Shown one piece after another: positions 16,571 to 25,502 of a stretch of 51,398 nt of DNA. The notes beneath the pieces are model-generated. The model ran no database searches, was not told the DNA's origin, and saw nothing but the letters and a program-made list of their open reading frames with translations. This DNA comes from Spirochaetaceae bacterium (lineage in GTDB: Bacteria; Spirochaetota; Spirochaetia; DSM-27196; PWMO01), in NCBI GenBank assembly GCA_007693325.1, contig REDW01000043.1:1-51398 (forward strand), written 5' to 3'. Positions within the stretch are counted from its first letter, which is position 1; every line of letters starts with the position of its first letter. Position numbers and translations under genes: made by a program.

Positions 16571-18475
16571 ATGGCAGCCATATACGAGCCGGTATCCGGA
16601 CGCTCACTGGGAGACCCAGATCAGCCGCAGCCTCCCGCGGCCACCACCGTTGATCCAGATGCCCTCGAACGCGCCCTGGATAGCTATATTCTGTCTGTTT
16701 CCGGCTGGCGCAATGTATTTGCTGACAATGAAGACGCCGACACGCGCCATATCGGTGATGCAGACGCGGTACTGATGGCAGTTGCCGGCCGCACGGTTGC
16801 AGAATTGCTGCGTGAGCGCTCGACACGCTTTCCGCCGTGCATTGCGCTCGGGCTCGACAGCCGCCCGACCGGACCGGCAATCGGCGATGTTCTGATGCGT
16901 TCGCTCCTGGCGTACGACATAGTCGTACGCTATCTCTACGTGGCTGCGGCACCGGAGATCATGGCCTATACCAAGATGACCGCCGAGATTGAAGGGTTTG
17001 TCTACGTGACCGCGAGCCATAATCCGATCGGCCACAACGGTCTCAAGATCGGCCTGGGTAATGGAGCGGTACTCGAACGCGACCGCGCCCTGGCGTTGAT
17101 CGATCGCTTCAGGAGTAACGCTGCAGACGCCGCGTACGTCCGCGAGACCGTCGACGCCACGCGCGCGCTGGCTGCCGCGCGGATCCACCACAATCACCTT
17201 TCGTTCGCACGCTGGAAACAACAATCGCTGCAGACGTACGCCGCGTTTGTTCGCACCGTGGTCAGCGGCAGCAGCGAGCGCACATCGGAATTGCTGCGGC
17301 ACCTCAGCGGCGCGGTACAGTCGGCCGGCGCAGGGGTGGTGGTCGACTTCAACGGAAGTGCGCGCAGTTGCTCGATCGACCGGCTGATGCTGCGCGAGCT
17401 GGGATTCAAGTTCTTTTCCATCAACGACAGCGCCGGGTATATTGCTCACACTATCATTCCCGAGGGCGATGCGCTGCTGCCGTGCATGGAGCTGCTCGAA
17501 GACAAGCGCTTACAGGATCCCGGCTACCAGGCTGGTTACGTGCCCGATAACGACGGCGACCGCGGCAGTCTGGTGGTGTACTTTCCCCGACGCAAACGTG
17601 TGATTCCGTTGCCGGCCCAGCAGGGATTTGCGCTGGCGGTAGTGGCCGAACTGGCCTGGCGCCGGCTGCTGCTTGCCGACAGCGCTGCGGCTGCCGAGCC
17701 GCTGGCCGTGGTGGCCAACGACGCAACCTCGTTACGGCTGGAGGAAATCGCCGCGGCGTTTGGCGCGCGTGTGTTCCGCGCCGAGGTCGGCGAAGCCAAC
17801 GTTGTCAGCCTGGCACAGCTGGTACGAACCCAGGGCTACGTTGTCCCAATACTGGGTGAGGGCTCCAACGGGGGCACGATCATTCATCCGTCCACGGTAC
17901 GTGACCCGCTGACCGCGCTGGGATCACTGGCCAAGCTGCTGTACGCGCGCAACTTCGAGTCCGTGGAGGACCTTTTTTCGTTCTGGTGCAGCGCTGCCGA
18001 CTGCCGCTACGCCTATCGCCCCGACTACACAATCGAAGATGTAATCGGCACCCTGCCAGCATACCAGACCACCGCAACTACCGACGGCAACGCCGTGATG
18101 AGAATCCACACCACCGATCACGCGCTGTTGAAACGCAACTACGAGCAGGAGTTTCAGAAGCAGTGGCAGAAGGTGCGCAGTGAGCTGCAGGCGCGCTTCG
18201 GCATAGTTACCGCCGAGCAGATCAACTACGAAGGAATCGAGGCGCGTCACGGGTTCGGCCCCGATTTTCGAACCGGGACACAACGCGGCGGACTCAAGAT
18301 GCTGTTCCGGGACCGTGATCAGCAGGAAGTGGGCTTTGTGTGGATGCGCGGCTCGGGCACCGAGCCGGTTTTCCGCGTACTGGCCGACATTCGCTCGAGC
18401 GACCCCGCCGACCAGCTCTGGCTGCTGAACTGGCACCGCTCGATTATCGAGGCTGCCGATCATCGGCCGGGCTGA
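16571..18475 (+). CDS. Alpha-D-phosphohexomutase (phosphoglucomutase/phosphomannomutase family)
   Basis: A 634-residue phosphohexomutase that interconverts sugar 1- and 6-phosphates. The catalytic phosphoserine loop is YVTASHNPIGHNGLK (about 146), the metal loop is DNDGDRG (about 325), and the phosphate-binding loop is RGSGTEPVFR (about 593). It is about 50-170 residues longer than typical PGM/PMM proteins, with insertions between domains. The sugar specificity (glucose, mannose or glucosamine) cannot be told from sequence alone. The ATG at 16571 is preferred to a TTG 9 nt upstream, which is inside the -10 box. The mutY gene is convergent. Confidence 0.88.
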   Translation: MAAIYEPVSGRSLGDPDQPQPPAATTVDPDALERALDSYILSVSGWRNVFADNEDADTRHIGDADAVLMAVAGRTVAELLRERSTRFPPCIALGLDSRPTGPAIGDVLMRSLLAYDIVVRYLYVAAAPEIMAYTKMTAEIEGFVYVTASHNPIGHNGLKIGLGNGAVLERDRALALIDRFRSNAADAAYVRETVDATRALAAARIHHNHLSFARWKQQSLQTYAAFVRTVVSGSSERTSELLRHLSGAVQSAGAGVVVDFNGSARSCSIDRLMLRELGFKFFSINDSAGYIAHTIIPEGDALLPCMELLEDKRLQDPGYQAGYVPDNDGDRGSLVVYFPRRKRVIPLPAQQGFALAVVAELAWRRLLLADSAAAAEPLAVVANDATSLRLEEIAAAFGARVFRAEVGEANVVSLAQLVRTQGYVVPILGEGSNGGTIIHPSTVRDPLTALGSLAKLLYARNFESVEDLFSFWCSAADCRYAYRPDYTIEDVIGTLPAYQTTATTDGNAVMRIHTTDHALLKRNYEQEFQKQWQKVRSELQARFGIVTAEQINYEGIEARHGFGPDFRTGTQRGGLKMLFRDRDQQEVGFVWMRGSGTEPVFRVLADIRSSDPADQLWLLNWHRSIIEAADHRPG

Positions 18476-18493
18476 GGCCGACGCGCGGCTATC

Positions 18494-19321
18494 TCAACGC
18501 AGGTAGTAGTGCGCCTGCTCGGCGGCCAGAAAACCCTCGTTTTCGAGATCCGAAAGCACCGACTCGAGGCTGCCGGCGTGCTGCTCGCCCACCGCAGCCG
18601 CGATATCGGCCAGCGCCAGGGGCTCGCCGCTGACCAGCAGGCGCAGGATAGCTCCGCGCAACTGGCGCCGCGAGCCTTCAAAGCCCGGCTGACGGCTGTA
18701 GTGTGCGCTGCGGCGATTGGGGTTGCTCCCGCGTGCTTTCAGCGTTGCGCCGTAGTCCATCAGCGCAAAGTACCATTGTCGCGGGTCACTGCGGTCGAGG
18801 GTCTGTTCAACCAGCGGCAGGAGCTGGGCATCGGACACTTTGTAGCGCCCGGCAAAGAAGAAATGGATGAATACACGGCGAATGTTTGTCTCGATAAAGA
18901 CTACCGGCATGCCAAATGCAAAGGCGCAGATTGCACCGGCGGTGTTGCGGCCGATTCCCGGTAACGTTGCAAGCAGTTGCTGGTCGGCCGGCAGGCCGCC
19001 GGCAAACCGCGAGACTACCTCACCTGCGGCCTGATGCAGGAAGCGCGCGCGACGGTTGTAGCCGAGCCCCTGCCACTGCTGCACCACGTCGGCCAAACGC
19101 GCCACAGCCAGCTCGTGCCACGAGGGAAAGCGCTGCAGAAAGCCTCCGTACTTCTGACGTACCCGCGCAACCTGGGTCTGCTGCAGCATTACCTCTGAGA
19201 CAAAGATATGGTACGGATCAGCGGTCTCGCGCCACGGCATTAAACGGCGGTGGTGCTGATAGTAGTCCCAGATGCTGCTGCGAAACTCTTGCAGCTGCAC
19301 AGCGGTTGGCCGGGGTGTCAC
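18494..19321 (-). CDS. mutY: MutY-like adenine glycosylase lacking the iron-sulfur cluster
   Basis: A 275-residue HhH-GPD DNA glycosylase. MPWRETADPYHIFVSEVMLQ with catalytic Glu (about 43) and LPGIGRNTAGAI (helix-hairpin-helix) match MutY, which removes adenine opposite 8-oxoguanine. Two departures are visible. The catalytic Asp position reads Glu in FIETNIRRV (about 140), and the four cysteines that bind [4Fe-4S] are absent from the region after MDYGATLKARGSNPN. The MutT-like 8-oxoG recognition domain is also absent; a short winged-helix-like tail replaces it. It belongs to the clusterless MutY/Nth-like branch, so exact specificity is uncertain. The GTG start overlaps the trpS stop (GTGA). 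Confidence 0.78.
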   Translation of the reverse strand: MTPRPTAVQLQEFRSSIWDYYQHHRRLMPWRETADPYHIFVSEVMLQQTQVARVRQKYGGFLQRFPSWHELAVARLADVVQQWQGLGYNRRARFLHQAAGEVVSRFAGGLPADQQLLATLPGIGRNTAGAICAFAFGMPVVFIETNIRRVFIHFFFAGRYKVSDAQLLPLVEQTLDRSDPRQWYFALMDYGATLKARGSNPNRRSAHYSRQPGFEGSRRQLRGAILRLLVSGEPLALADIAAAVGEQHAGSLESVLSDLENEGFLAAEQAHYYLR

Positions 19322-20385
19322 TGGGCTACTGCTTTCTCCCGCTTCTTGCGTGCATCCTCGGCCTTGCGGCTGATTCGATTCCAGACGCCGGTCAGGCCCA
19401 TCGCCTTGCGCGCTTCAAGTAGCGTCTCTCGCGCCTGCTCGCGCATCTTGAGCGTTCCTTCGTAGATTACTTCGTCCACAAAGCCACGCTGCGCTTCAAA
19501 TCGGGAACGCTGTTCACGGATCGGGTCGAGAAAGGCGTTGAGCGCCGCAGCAAGTTTCTGCTTGACCTCGACATCGCCCACCGTACCGTGGCGGTAGCGT
19601 TGTTTCAGTTCGGCAACCTGCTCTCGATCGGGATTGAACACATCGTGATAGACGAATACCGGATTGCCCTCCACAGTGCCCGGTATGTCGGCACGGATGC
19701 GGTTGGGGTCGGTGTACATGCTCATTACCTGTTTCTGCACGCTTGTCTGGTCATCCGAGAGCAGAATAGTATTGTTCAATGACTTGGACATCTTGGCGTT
19801 GCCGTCGGTGCCAACCAGCGTCGGCACGTCACCCACCAGAACGTCGGGAATCGGGAACACCTCGCCGTAGAGGTTATTGAAGCGTCGCGCGATCTCGCGG
19901 GTCAGCTCGACGTGAGCTTCGTTATCCTTGCCCACAGGCACTATGTGCGCCCGTGGCAGCAGAATATCGGCTGACTGCAGCACCGGATAGCCCAGCAGGC
20001 CAAACGGCATCTCGGCAAGGTTGGCGCTGTCCTTCATATCTTTGAGGCTCGGCAAGCGCTGCAGCCGCGGCACCGTGACCAGCATCTCGAAGAACAGGTT
20101 GAGTTCGTAGGTTTCGTGCACCGCTGACTGCAGAAAGATCACAGAACGTTGCGGATCGATTCCGCACGCCAGGTAGTCCAGCACCATCTGGCGCGCGTTT
20201 TCCGAAATTGCCTCGATGTCGGCCTTGCCGGGCCTGGTAGTGAGCATGTGCAGGTCGGCTATCAGGAAGTAACACTGGTATTTGTGCTGCAGTTTGAGCC
20301 GGTTGGCAATCGACCCTGCGTAGTGCCCGAGGTGAAGCCTGCCCGTAGGACGATCACCGGTCAGTAGACGTTGTTGATGCTGCAT
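19318..20385 (-). CDS. trpS: Tryptophanyl-tRNA synthetase
   Basis: A 355-residue class I aminoacyl-tRNA synthetase that charges tRNA-Trp. The HIGH-equivalent is GRLHLGHYAGS and the KMSKS loop is NAKMSKSLNN. EMPFGLLGYPVLQSADILL and VGKDNEAHVELTREIA are conserved TrpRS blocks. The length is slightly above the usual 330-340 through a basic C-terminal tail. It begins 32 nt inside the end of the AI-2E-type gene in another frame, and its end overlaps mutY, forming a tight three-gene unit. I see no T-box leader, which fits a position inside an operon. Confidence 0.96.
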   Translation of the reverse strand: MQHQQRLLTGDRPTGRLHLGHYAGSIANRLKLQHKYQCYFLIADLHMLTTRPGKADIEAISENARQMVLDYLACGIDPQRSVIFLQSAVHETYELNLFFEMLVTVPRLQRLPSLKDMKDSANLAEMPFGLLGYPVLQSADILLPRAHIVPVGKDNEAHVELTREIARRFNNLYGEVFPIPDVLVGDVPTLVGTDGNAKMSKSLNNTILLSDDQTSVQKQVMSMYTDPNRIRADIPGTVEGNPVFVYHDVFNPDREQVAELKQRYRHGTVGDVEVKQKLAAALNAFLDPIREQRSRFEAQRGFVDEVIYEGTLKMREQARETLLEARKAMGLTGVWNRISRKAEDARKKREKAVAQ

Positions 20386-21457
20386 GCTGTGCGTGTGCTC
20401 CTGTAGCGGGGGTACTTCTGGACTGCTTCTTCCTGCGTTTACGATAGCTACCGGTGCCCATCATAATACCGAAGGCCTCCATACCCGGAATGTTCTCAAA
20501 CGCTATCTTGATTGCCACGGTCATCGGTACGGCCAGAAACATGCCCATGATGCCCCACAGCCAGCCCCAGACCAGCAGCGACAACAGTATTACCACCGGA
20601 CTCAGATTGAGACTGTCACCGAGCAGTTTGGGATCGATGATATTACCGATGATGAGCTGCGTAATCGACATCGCTGCCACGGTGACGATTACGTTGTTCC
20701 ATTCCGGTGCAAACTGAACCAGCGCGAATACCCCGCTGAGCAGCGTTATCAGAATCGAACCGATGCTGGGAATGAAGTTGAACAGGAACGTAAGGATCGC
20801 CCAGATAACCGGGAAATCAACACCGATGATCGAGAACGAAACGAAAATGATCGCCCCGGTCAGACTGCTTACCAGGAGCTTGACGCTCAGGTAGCGCCCG
20901 ATCTGAGCATTGATGTGGGCAAAGATGATCACAATCTTGCGTGTGGTGTGACCCTGGAAAGCCTGCAGCATCTTGAAGTGCAGGTAGGGCTTCTCCATAA
21001 GCAGAAACAGCAGAAACACCAGCACCAGCAGCAGTCCACTGGCAAAGGCCATGAAGCTGCCGGATATCGCGACCACCAGGCTGCCAACGGTTCGGTTTAT
21101 GTTGAACTCGCTCAGCATGTAGTCCGGCAGGTTGAAGCGTTCAATCAGATCCTGTATCAGACCGGTCAGTCGACGTTGGTAGAGCGGAAACTCGCGTAGC
21201 AGCGACTGCGTACTGCTGTAGACAACGAAGCCGATCAGAAAGCCGAAGGTCAGGAAGATAGCCAGTACCGAGAGAATCGCCAGCAGGCGTGGAACCTTGT
21301 GCCTGGTGAGAAACGTAACCACCGGAGAGAATACAAAAGAAAGCAGCAGCGCGAGCACCAGCGGCAGGAAGATGCTGCCGGTCAACCGCAGAACGCTTGC
21401 CACTGCCACCACTACTAATACAGCCAAGAGTGCTGAGTTTACCCGCTGGTTATCCAT
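20354..21457 (-). CDS. AI-2E family transporter (PerM/YdiK-like)
   Basis: A 367-residue inner-membrane protein with about eight hydrophobic segments and the family pattern of two N-terminal helices, a long amphipathic stretch, then more helices. The conserved region GVDFPVIWAILTFLFNFIPS is typical of AI-2E/PerM proteins. IGNIIDPKLLGDSLNLSPVV is a second family block. Members export autoinducer-2 or act as Na+(Li+)/H+ antiporters; which applies here is unknown. The C-terminal 35 residues are polar and basic, and the last 32 nt overlap trpS. Confidence 0.85.
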   Translation of the reverse strand: MDNQRVNSALLAVLVVVAVASVLRLTGSIFLPLVLALLLSFVFSPVVTFLTRHKVPRLLAILSVLAIFLTFGFLIGFVVYSSTQSLLREFPLYQRRLTGLIQDLIERFNLPDYMLSEFNINRTVGSLVVAISGSFMAFASGLLLVLVFLLFLLMEKPYLHFKMLQAFQGHTTRKIVIIFAHINAQIGRYLSVKLLVSSLTGAIIFVSFSIIGVDFPVIWAILTFLFNFIPSIGSILITLLSGVFALVQFAPEWNNVIVTVAAMSITQLIIGNIIDPKLLGDSLNLSPVVILLSLLVWGWLWGIMGMFLAVPMTVAIKIAFENIPGMEAFGIMMGTGSYRKRRKKQSRSTPATGAHAQHAASTTSTDR

Positions 21458-21493
21458 CTGAAGTAGACTCTATCAGAATAGTACCGGGCTGGG

Positions 21494-21520
21494 GAACCCT
21501 GGCGAACAACGCCGGGGCTC
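21494..21520 (-). terminator. Hairpin between the SDR and AI-2E genes
   Basis: GAACCCTGGCG (21494-21504) and CGCCGGGGCTC (21510-21520) can pair as an 11-bp stem with one mismatch and one wobble around a 5-nt loop. It lies just after the SDR stop on the minus strand. No U-tract follows, so it may be a transcript-end stabilising hairpin rather than a full intrinsic terminator. Confidence 0.4.
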
Positions 21521-21525
21521 AGGCA

Positions 21526-22256
21526 TCATTTCCACGGCTCACTGGAGCGGCGTCGCAATTCGATCTCGTCTACGAGTGCGTTACCGCGCGCCAGCGCCAC
21601 AAATATAACCGCCTCGGCAACGTCTTCGGGTTGCATCAGCTCTGAAGCATCGATATCCGGGCGCATCTCGCTGATCATCGGGGTGGCAACGCCGCCTGGA
21701 GAGACCAGATGGACGCGCACGCCGAGCTGCTGCAGCTCTTTGGCCAGCACGCGGGTCAGGCCGAGCAGCGCGTGCTTTGAAGCGGTGTAGGCGCCCTGGC
21801 CTGCGTAGCCCTTGTGCGCCACAACCGAGCCGATATTGACGATAACGGCGTCATCGGACTGTTGCAGCAGCTCGAGTGCCAGCGAGCTGAGCAGCAGCGG
21901 CGCGCGCGCGTTGACCGCCATTTGAAGATCCCACTGCTCGACGCTGGTCCGGCACAGCGCCCCGGGCAACGCAATTCCGGCGTTGTTGACCAGAACGTCG
22001 AGCCGGTTGTAGGCGGCGCGCAGCGCAGCGATAACCCGCGCCGGCGCAGCGGGGTCGGCAAGATCGGCACACACGGTCTCGGCCACCACGTCAAAACGCT
22101 GCCGCAGCTCTTCTGCAACCTCGTCCAGGCGGTCCTGTGAGCGCCCGGTGAGCATCAGCGATGCGCCTCGGGCGGCAAACGCCGCAGCTATCGCAGTCCC
22201 GATTCCACCGCTGGCGCCACTGACCAGCACTACTCGCCCCTGCATTGTGCGCTGCA

Positions 22257-22257
<1 letters not shown>
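21526..22257 (-). CDS. Short-chain dehydrogenase/reductase
   Basis: A 243-residue classical SDR using NAD(P)(H). The Rossmann motif is VSGASGGIGTAIA, with NNAG at LVNNAGIA, the catalytic Ser in NIGSVVAHKG, and the Tyr/Lys pair in YTASKHALLG, followed by VSPGGVATPM. GRSQDR after the second strand hints at NADP(H) preference. The substrate is unknown. The start at 22257 shares one base with the stop of the upstream lipoamide-dehydrogenase relic (TGATG), so its translation probably depends on that small ORF being read. Confidence 0.9.
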
Positions 22258-22496
<239 letters not shown>

Positions 22497-22581
22497 CTAC
22501 TGTACCGATTCGGCGCCATTTTTCAAGCCGCCGGCAGCACTAAGATGACTGTTTCCGTAATAATTAACCGCGGATGGCGGG

Positions 22582-22679
22582 TTTTGACTATACTTTTGAC
22601 CGCCAACTTAGTATAATCCGGCGTAGGATAATAGAGTATCTATATATAGATAAAACTTAGTCGTCTTGAGGGAGGCGCC
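22582..22679 (+). promoter_or_regulatory. Control region of the Rnf/Nqr operon
   Basis: This stretch has two TTTTGAC copies 12 nt apart (22582-22588, 22594-22600) and a consensus TATAAT (22612-22617). A second -10-like box, GATAAT, is at 22627-22632, and a perfect 16-bp palindrome of TATCTATA and its complement spans 22637-22652. GAGGGAGG (22668-22675) is a strong ribosome site for the GTG at 22680. The -35/-10 pairing is not clean: TTGACT to TAGTAT (22609-22614) gives a 19-nt spacer, and TTGACC to TATAAT gives only 10. Regulated or activator-dependent transcription is therefore plausible. Confidence 0.5.
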
Positions 22680-23654
22680 GTGTTAAAAGACGTGTTTATT
22701 AAACAGCCGATCATGCGCAGAGTGGTTTACTCGCTGATCCCGATTTATCTGTTCTCCCTCTATATGTACGGATGGAGATTGATTGCCCTGTCAGCGGTGG
22801 TGTTTCCCCTCGGCATACTCACCGAGTATCTGATGGAGAAATCGCGCGGCAAGAAGGTCAGCGAAGCGGTGCTGGTTACCTGCACGCTCTTTGTCCTGAT
22901 TGTCCCGCCTGCAATTCCGCTGTGGATAGCGGCAATCGGGATCGTCTTCGGTGTCTTCTTCGGCAAAGAGGTCTATGGCGGTTTTGGCCGCAACATCTTC
23001 AACCCCGCGATATCGGGCCGAATCTTTGTGTGGATCAGCTTCCCGTCGCTTTTCGCCTACGGATTCATGGTTCCCGGAGGCTTTGGTACTGCCGGCGAGG
23101 CCGGCGTAGACGCGCTGTCGGCGGCGAGCCCGCTGGCGATGCTGGCCAACGGCAGCAGGCCGGAGTTGCTCGACACACTGCTGGGTTTCACCGGCGGCTC
23201 GATGGGTGAAACCTCGGCGGTGCTGATTATCCTGGCCGGCATATACCTGGTGGCTACCAAAACCGCGCAGTGGCGTCTGATTGTCTCTACCCTGCTGGGC
23301 GCCGGAGCCCTGATGAGCGCGTTCTACTACAGCGGCTTGACACCCAACTATCCGCCCGAATACGGCATGCTCTCGGGAAGCATTCTGTTTGTGTCGGTAT
23401 TCATGTCCACCGATCCGGTCAGCGCACCCAACAACCCGCGCGCGCAGTGGGTCTACGGCCTGCTGATCGGCACAATCAGCGTTACCATCCGCAACCTCGG
23501 CCAATTTCCCGAAGGCACCAGCTTCGGCATCCTGATGGGTAACGTCTTTGCCTCACTGCTTGACGAGATAATCCCCAAGCCCGCCAAGAAGAAGAGGTCC
23601 AAACAGAATGTCCCGACCGGCACGCAAACCGGCGCAAAGGGGGGAACGGCGTGA
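22680..23654 (+). CDS. rnfD: RnfD/NqrB-type membrane subunit
   Basis: A 324-residue polytopic membrane subunit of an ion-translocating redox pump. KEVYGGFGRNIFNPAISGR is a signature of the NqrB/RnfD family, and FMSTDPVSAP is a second one. The length fits RnfD (about 320-350) better than NqrB (about 410). The site for covalent FMN attachment, D-x-x-(S/T)-G-A-T in relatives, reads DALSAAS (144-150), so the acceptor would be Ser150 rather than Thr. The GTG start follows GAGGGAGG. It is the first gene of a six-gene operon and overlaps rnfG by GTGA. RnfC and RnfB genes, which normally precede RnfD, are absent here. Confidence 0.9.
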   Translation: MLKDVFIKQPIMRRVVYSLIPIYLFSLYMYGWRLIALSAVVFPLGILTEYLMEKSRGKKVSEAVLVTCTLFVLIVPPAIPLWIAAIGIVFGVFFGKEVYGGFGRNIFNPAISGRIFVWISFPSLFAYGFMVPGGFGTAGEAGVDALSAASPLAMLANGSRPELLDTLLGFTGGSMGETSAVLIILAGIYLVATKTAQWRLIVSTLLGAGALMSAFYYSGLTPNYPPEYGMLSGSILFVSVFMSTDPVSAPNNPRAQWVYGLLIGTISVTIRNLGQFPEGTSFGILMGNVFASLLDEIIPKPAKKKRSKQNVPTGTQTGAKGGTA

Positions 23655-24250
23655 ACAAACAGAGTCTGCCCTATACGGTTGTTTTTTCTTTCATCGTCTG
23701 TTTTGCGTTTGTCTTTCTGCTCTCGCTGACCCATCAGGCTACCCGCGAACAGGTACAGCTTAACCAGCAGTTACGCCTGCAACGGTCGGTACTCAGCGCG
23801 CTGGCCATTGACTACCAGGACGACCAGGAAGTGCTGCGGCTGTTCGATGACATCGAAACCGTTGAGCGCGACGGCATGACGCTCTACCGCATAGACCGAG
23901 ACGACGAGGTGCTCTACGCCAGAATTTTTGCCGGCAGCGGTGTATGGGGCACCATCAACGGCGTGGTAGGAGTAGACCAGGATATCAGCCGCACCGTCGC
24001 ACTGGAAATCATCGATCACAACGAGACTCCGGGGCTGGGAGGCCGCGTTGATGAGCCGGAGTTCAAACGGCAGTTCCTTGACAAACCGCTTGACGACGGA
24101 AAGATCGATGTCGTACGGGAGGGAGACACCGAAGGGGTCGACGGCCGTATCGACGCAATTACCGGGGCAACCGGTACATCCAAGGCAATAGAAACTATTC
24201 TGAACCGTGAGTTTGAACGTCTGCGAGACGCCCTGAGAGGTGAGGTATGA
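23651..24250 (+). CDS. rnfG: RnfG/NqrC-type flavoprotein subunit
   Basis: A 199-residue subunit with one N-terminal membrane helix (about 8-28) and an extracytoplasmic FMN-binding domain. ApbE-type flavin transferase is expected to attach FMN covalently to Thr174 in DAITGAT (168-174), which fits the D-x-x-(S/T)-G-A-T rule exactly. ETPGLGGRVDEPEFKRQF is the other conserved block. It relays electrons between membrane-embedded cofactors and the outer face. GTG start with GTGA overlap of rnfD. In T. pallidum the RnfG homologue is known to be flavinylated; here that is inferred from the motif. Confidence 0.92.
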   Translation: MNKQSLPYTVVFSFIVCFAFVFLLSLTHQATREQVQLNQQLRLQRSVLSALAIDYQDDQEVLRLFDDIETVERDGMTLYRIDRDDEVLYARIFAGSGVWGTINGVVGVDQDISRTVALEIIDHNETPGLGGRVDEPEFKRQFLDKPLDDGKIDVVREGDTEGVDGRIDAITGATGTSKAIETILNREFERLRDALRGEV

Positions 24251-24876
24251 GCGATAGCGCAAAACAACCCGGACAGATCCTCAAGCAGAACATGTGGACC
24301 GCAAATCCGATCTTCATGCAGATTCTCGGTATCTGCTCCGCGCTGGCAGTCACCAATCTGCTCTCCAACACCATGATCATGACGCTCGGGGTTGTTTTTG
24401 TAACCGGGATGTCCAATCTTACCGTTGCCATCATCAAGAACCTGATCCCGCGCAAGGTGCGCATGGTGGTGCAAACTCTGATCATCGCGTTCTACGTGAT
24501 TATTGTTGACATCGTGTTGCGCGCTTATCTGCCCGAGATCAGCCGCAACCTCGGTCCCTACGTTGGGCTGATCATCACCAACTGTATCATCATGGGGCGC
24601 GCCGAGGCGTTTGCCCAGAGCAATCCGCCGCTGCTGTCACTGTGGGACGGTATCACTTCTGGCATGGGGTACATGGGAGTGCTGCTTTCAATCGCGCTCG
24701 TACGTGAACTGCTGGGCTTCGGCGCGCTGTTTGGCTTCCAGGTTCTGCCGGAAGGATTCGAGCCCTGGATCATCATGGTGATGCCGCCGAGCGCGTTCTT
24801 CCTGATTGGCGTCATCACCTGGGGCGGCAAGTACCTGATGCATCGTCAAGGCGAACCCGTCCTGGAAGGAGAGTAA
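24247..24876 (+). CDS. rnfE: RnfE/NqrD-type membrane subunit
   Basis: A 209-residue membrane protein with about six helices, homologous to NqrD and RnfE. The two half-membrane cysteines that help bind the intramembrane iron-sulfur centre with the sister subunit are present: Cys30 in LGICSALAVTN and Cys113 in TNCIIMGRAEAFA. The extra residues at both ends relative to NqrE are typical. It pairs with the next gene product in inverted topology to form the central channel of the pump. The start overlaps rnfG by ATGA. Confidence 0.93.
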   Translation: MSDSAKQPGQILKQNMWTANPIFMQILGICSALAVTNLLSNTMIMTLGVVFVTGMSNLTVAIIKNLIPRKVRMVVQTLIIAFYVIIVDIVLRAYLPEISRNLGPYVGLIITNCIIMGRAEAFAQSNPPLLSLWDGITSGMGYMGVLLSIALVRELLGFGALFGFQVLPEGFEPWIIMVMPPSAFFLIGVITWGGKYLMHRQGEPVLEGE

Positions 24877-24879
24877 GAT

Positions 24880-25473
24880 ATGGCACCCGATATACCGATG
24901 TTTTCGCTCTTTTTTGCGTCAATCTTCACCAGTAACATCCTGTTGGCAAACTTCCTGGGGATGTGTTCGTTTATTGCGATTTCCAAAGATATCAGTTCTT
25001 CCAACGGTCTCGGCATGGCAGTGGTGGTGGTACTCACGTTCACCGCGTCGATCAACTGGCTTGTACTGAACTACGTTCTCATTCCACTGGATCTGGTCTA
25101 TCTGCGGTTCATCATTTTCATCATCGTAATTGCCTCGGTGGTGCAGATGCTGGAGATGATCATCGACCGCGTGTCGCAGACCCTCTACCTGAACCTGGGT
25201 ATCTTCCTGCCGTTGATCACCGTTAACTGTGCCATTCTTGGTGTTTCACTGTTCATGGAGATCCGGCAGTACAGCTTCCTGCAGACTGCCGTATTCGGCC
25301 TGGGGTCCGGACTCGGGTGGTGGCTGGCGATCATGGCTCTGGCGGCTATCCGCAAGAAAACCGAGAAGTCCAAGGTGCCCGCCGGACTGCAGGGCGCCGG
25401 ACTGACCTTTATCACCATCGGGTTCATGGCAATGGCGTTTATCGGCTTCACCGGCCTGCTTCAGGTCCAATAG
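24880..25473 (+). CDS. rnfA: RnfA/NqrE-type membrane subunit
   Basis: A 197-residue, six-helix membrane protein, paralogue of the preceding subunit. FTSNILLANFLGMCSF with Cys29 and ITVNCAILGVSLFM with Cys117 carry the remaining two ligands of the intramembrane iron-sulfur site. The C-terminal GAGLTFITIGFMAMAFIGF block is typical of NqrE/RnfA. GGAGAGT precedes the ATG by a few bases, and only 3 nt separate it from the rnfE stop. The sequence fits both NqrE and RnfA, so the name follows rnfD and rnfG. Confidence 0.93.
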   Translation: MAPDIPMFSLFFASIFTSNILLANFLGMCSFIAISKDISSSNGLGMAVVVVLTFTASINWLVLNYVLIPLDLVYLRFIIFIIVIASVVQMLEMIIDRVSQTLYLNLGIFLPLITVNCAILGVSLFMEIRQYSFLQTAVFGLGSGLGWWLAIMALAAIRKKTEKSKVPAGLQGAGLTFITIGFMAMAFIGFTGLLQVQ

Positions 25474-25502
25474 GCAGACGCACAGAAGGAAGGAGTTACA
25501 CA

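Noticed and set aside
20386-20450. T-box or attenuator upstream of trpS
   Set aside because: trpS starts inside the coding end of the AI-2E-type gene, leaving no leader; no T-box sequence was seen.
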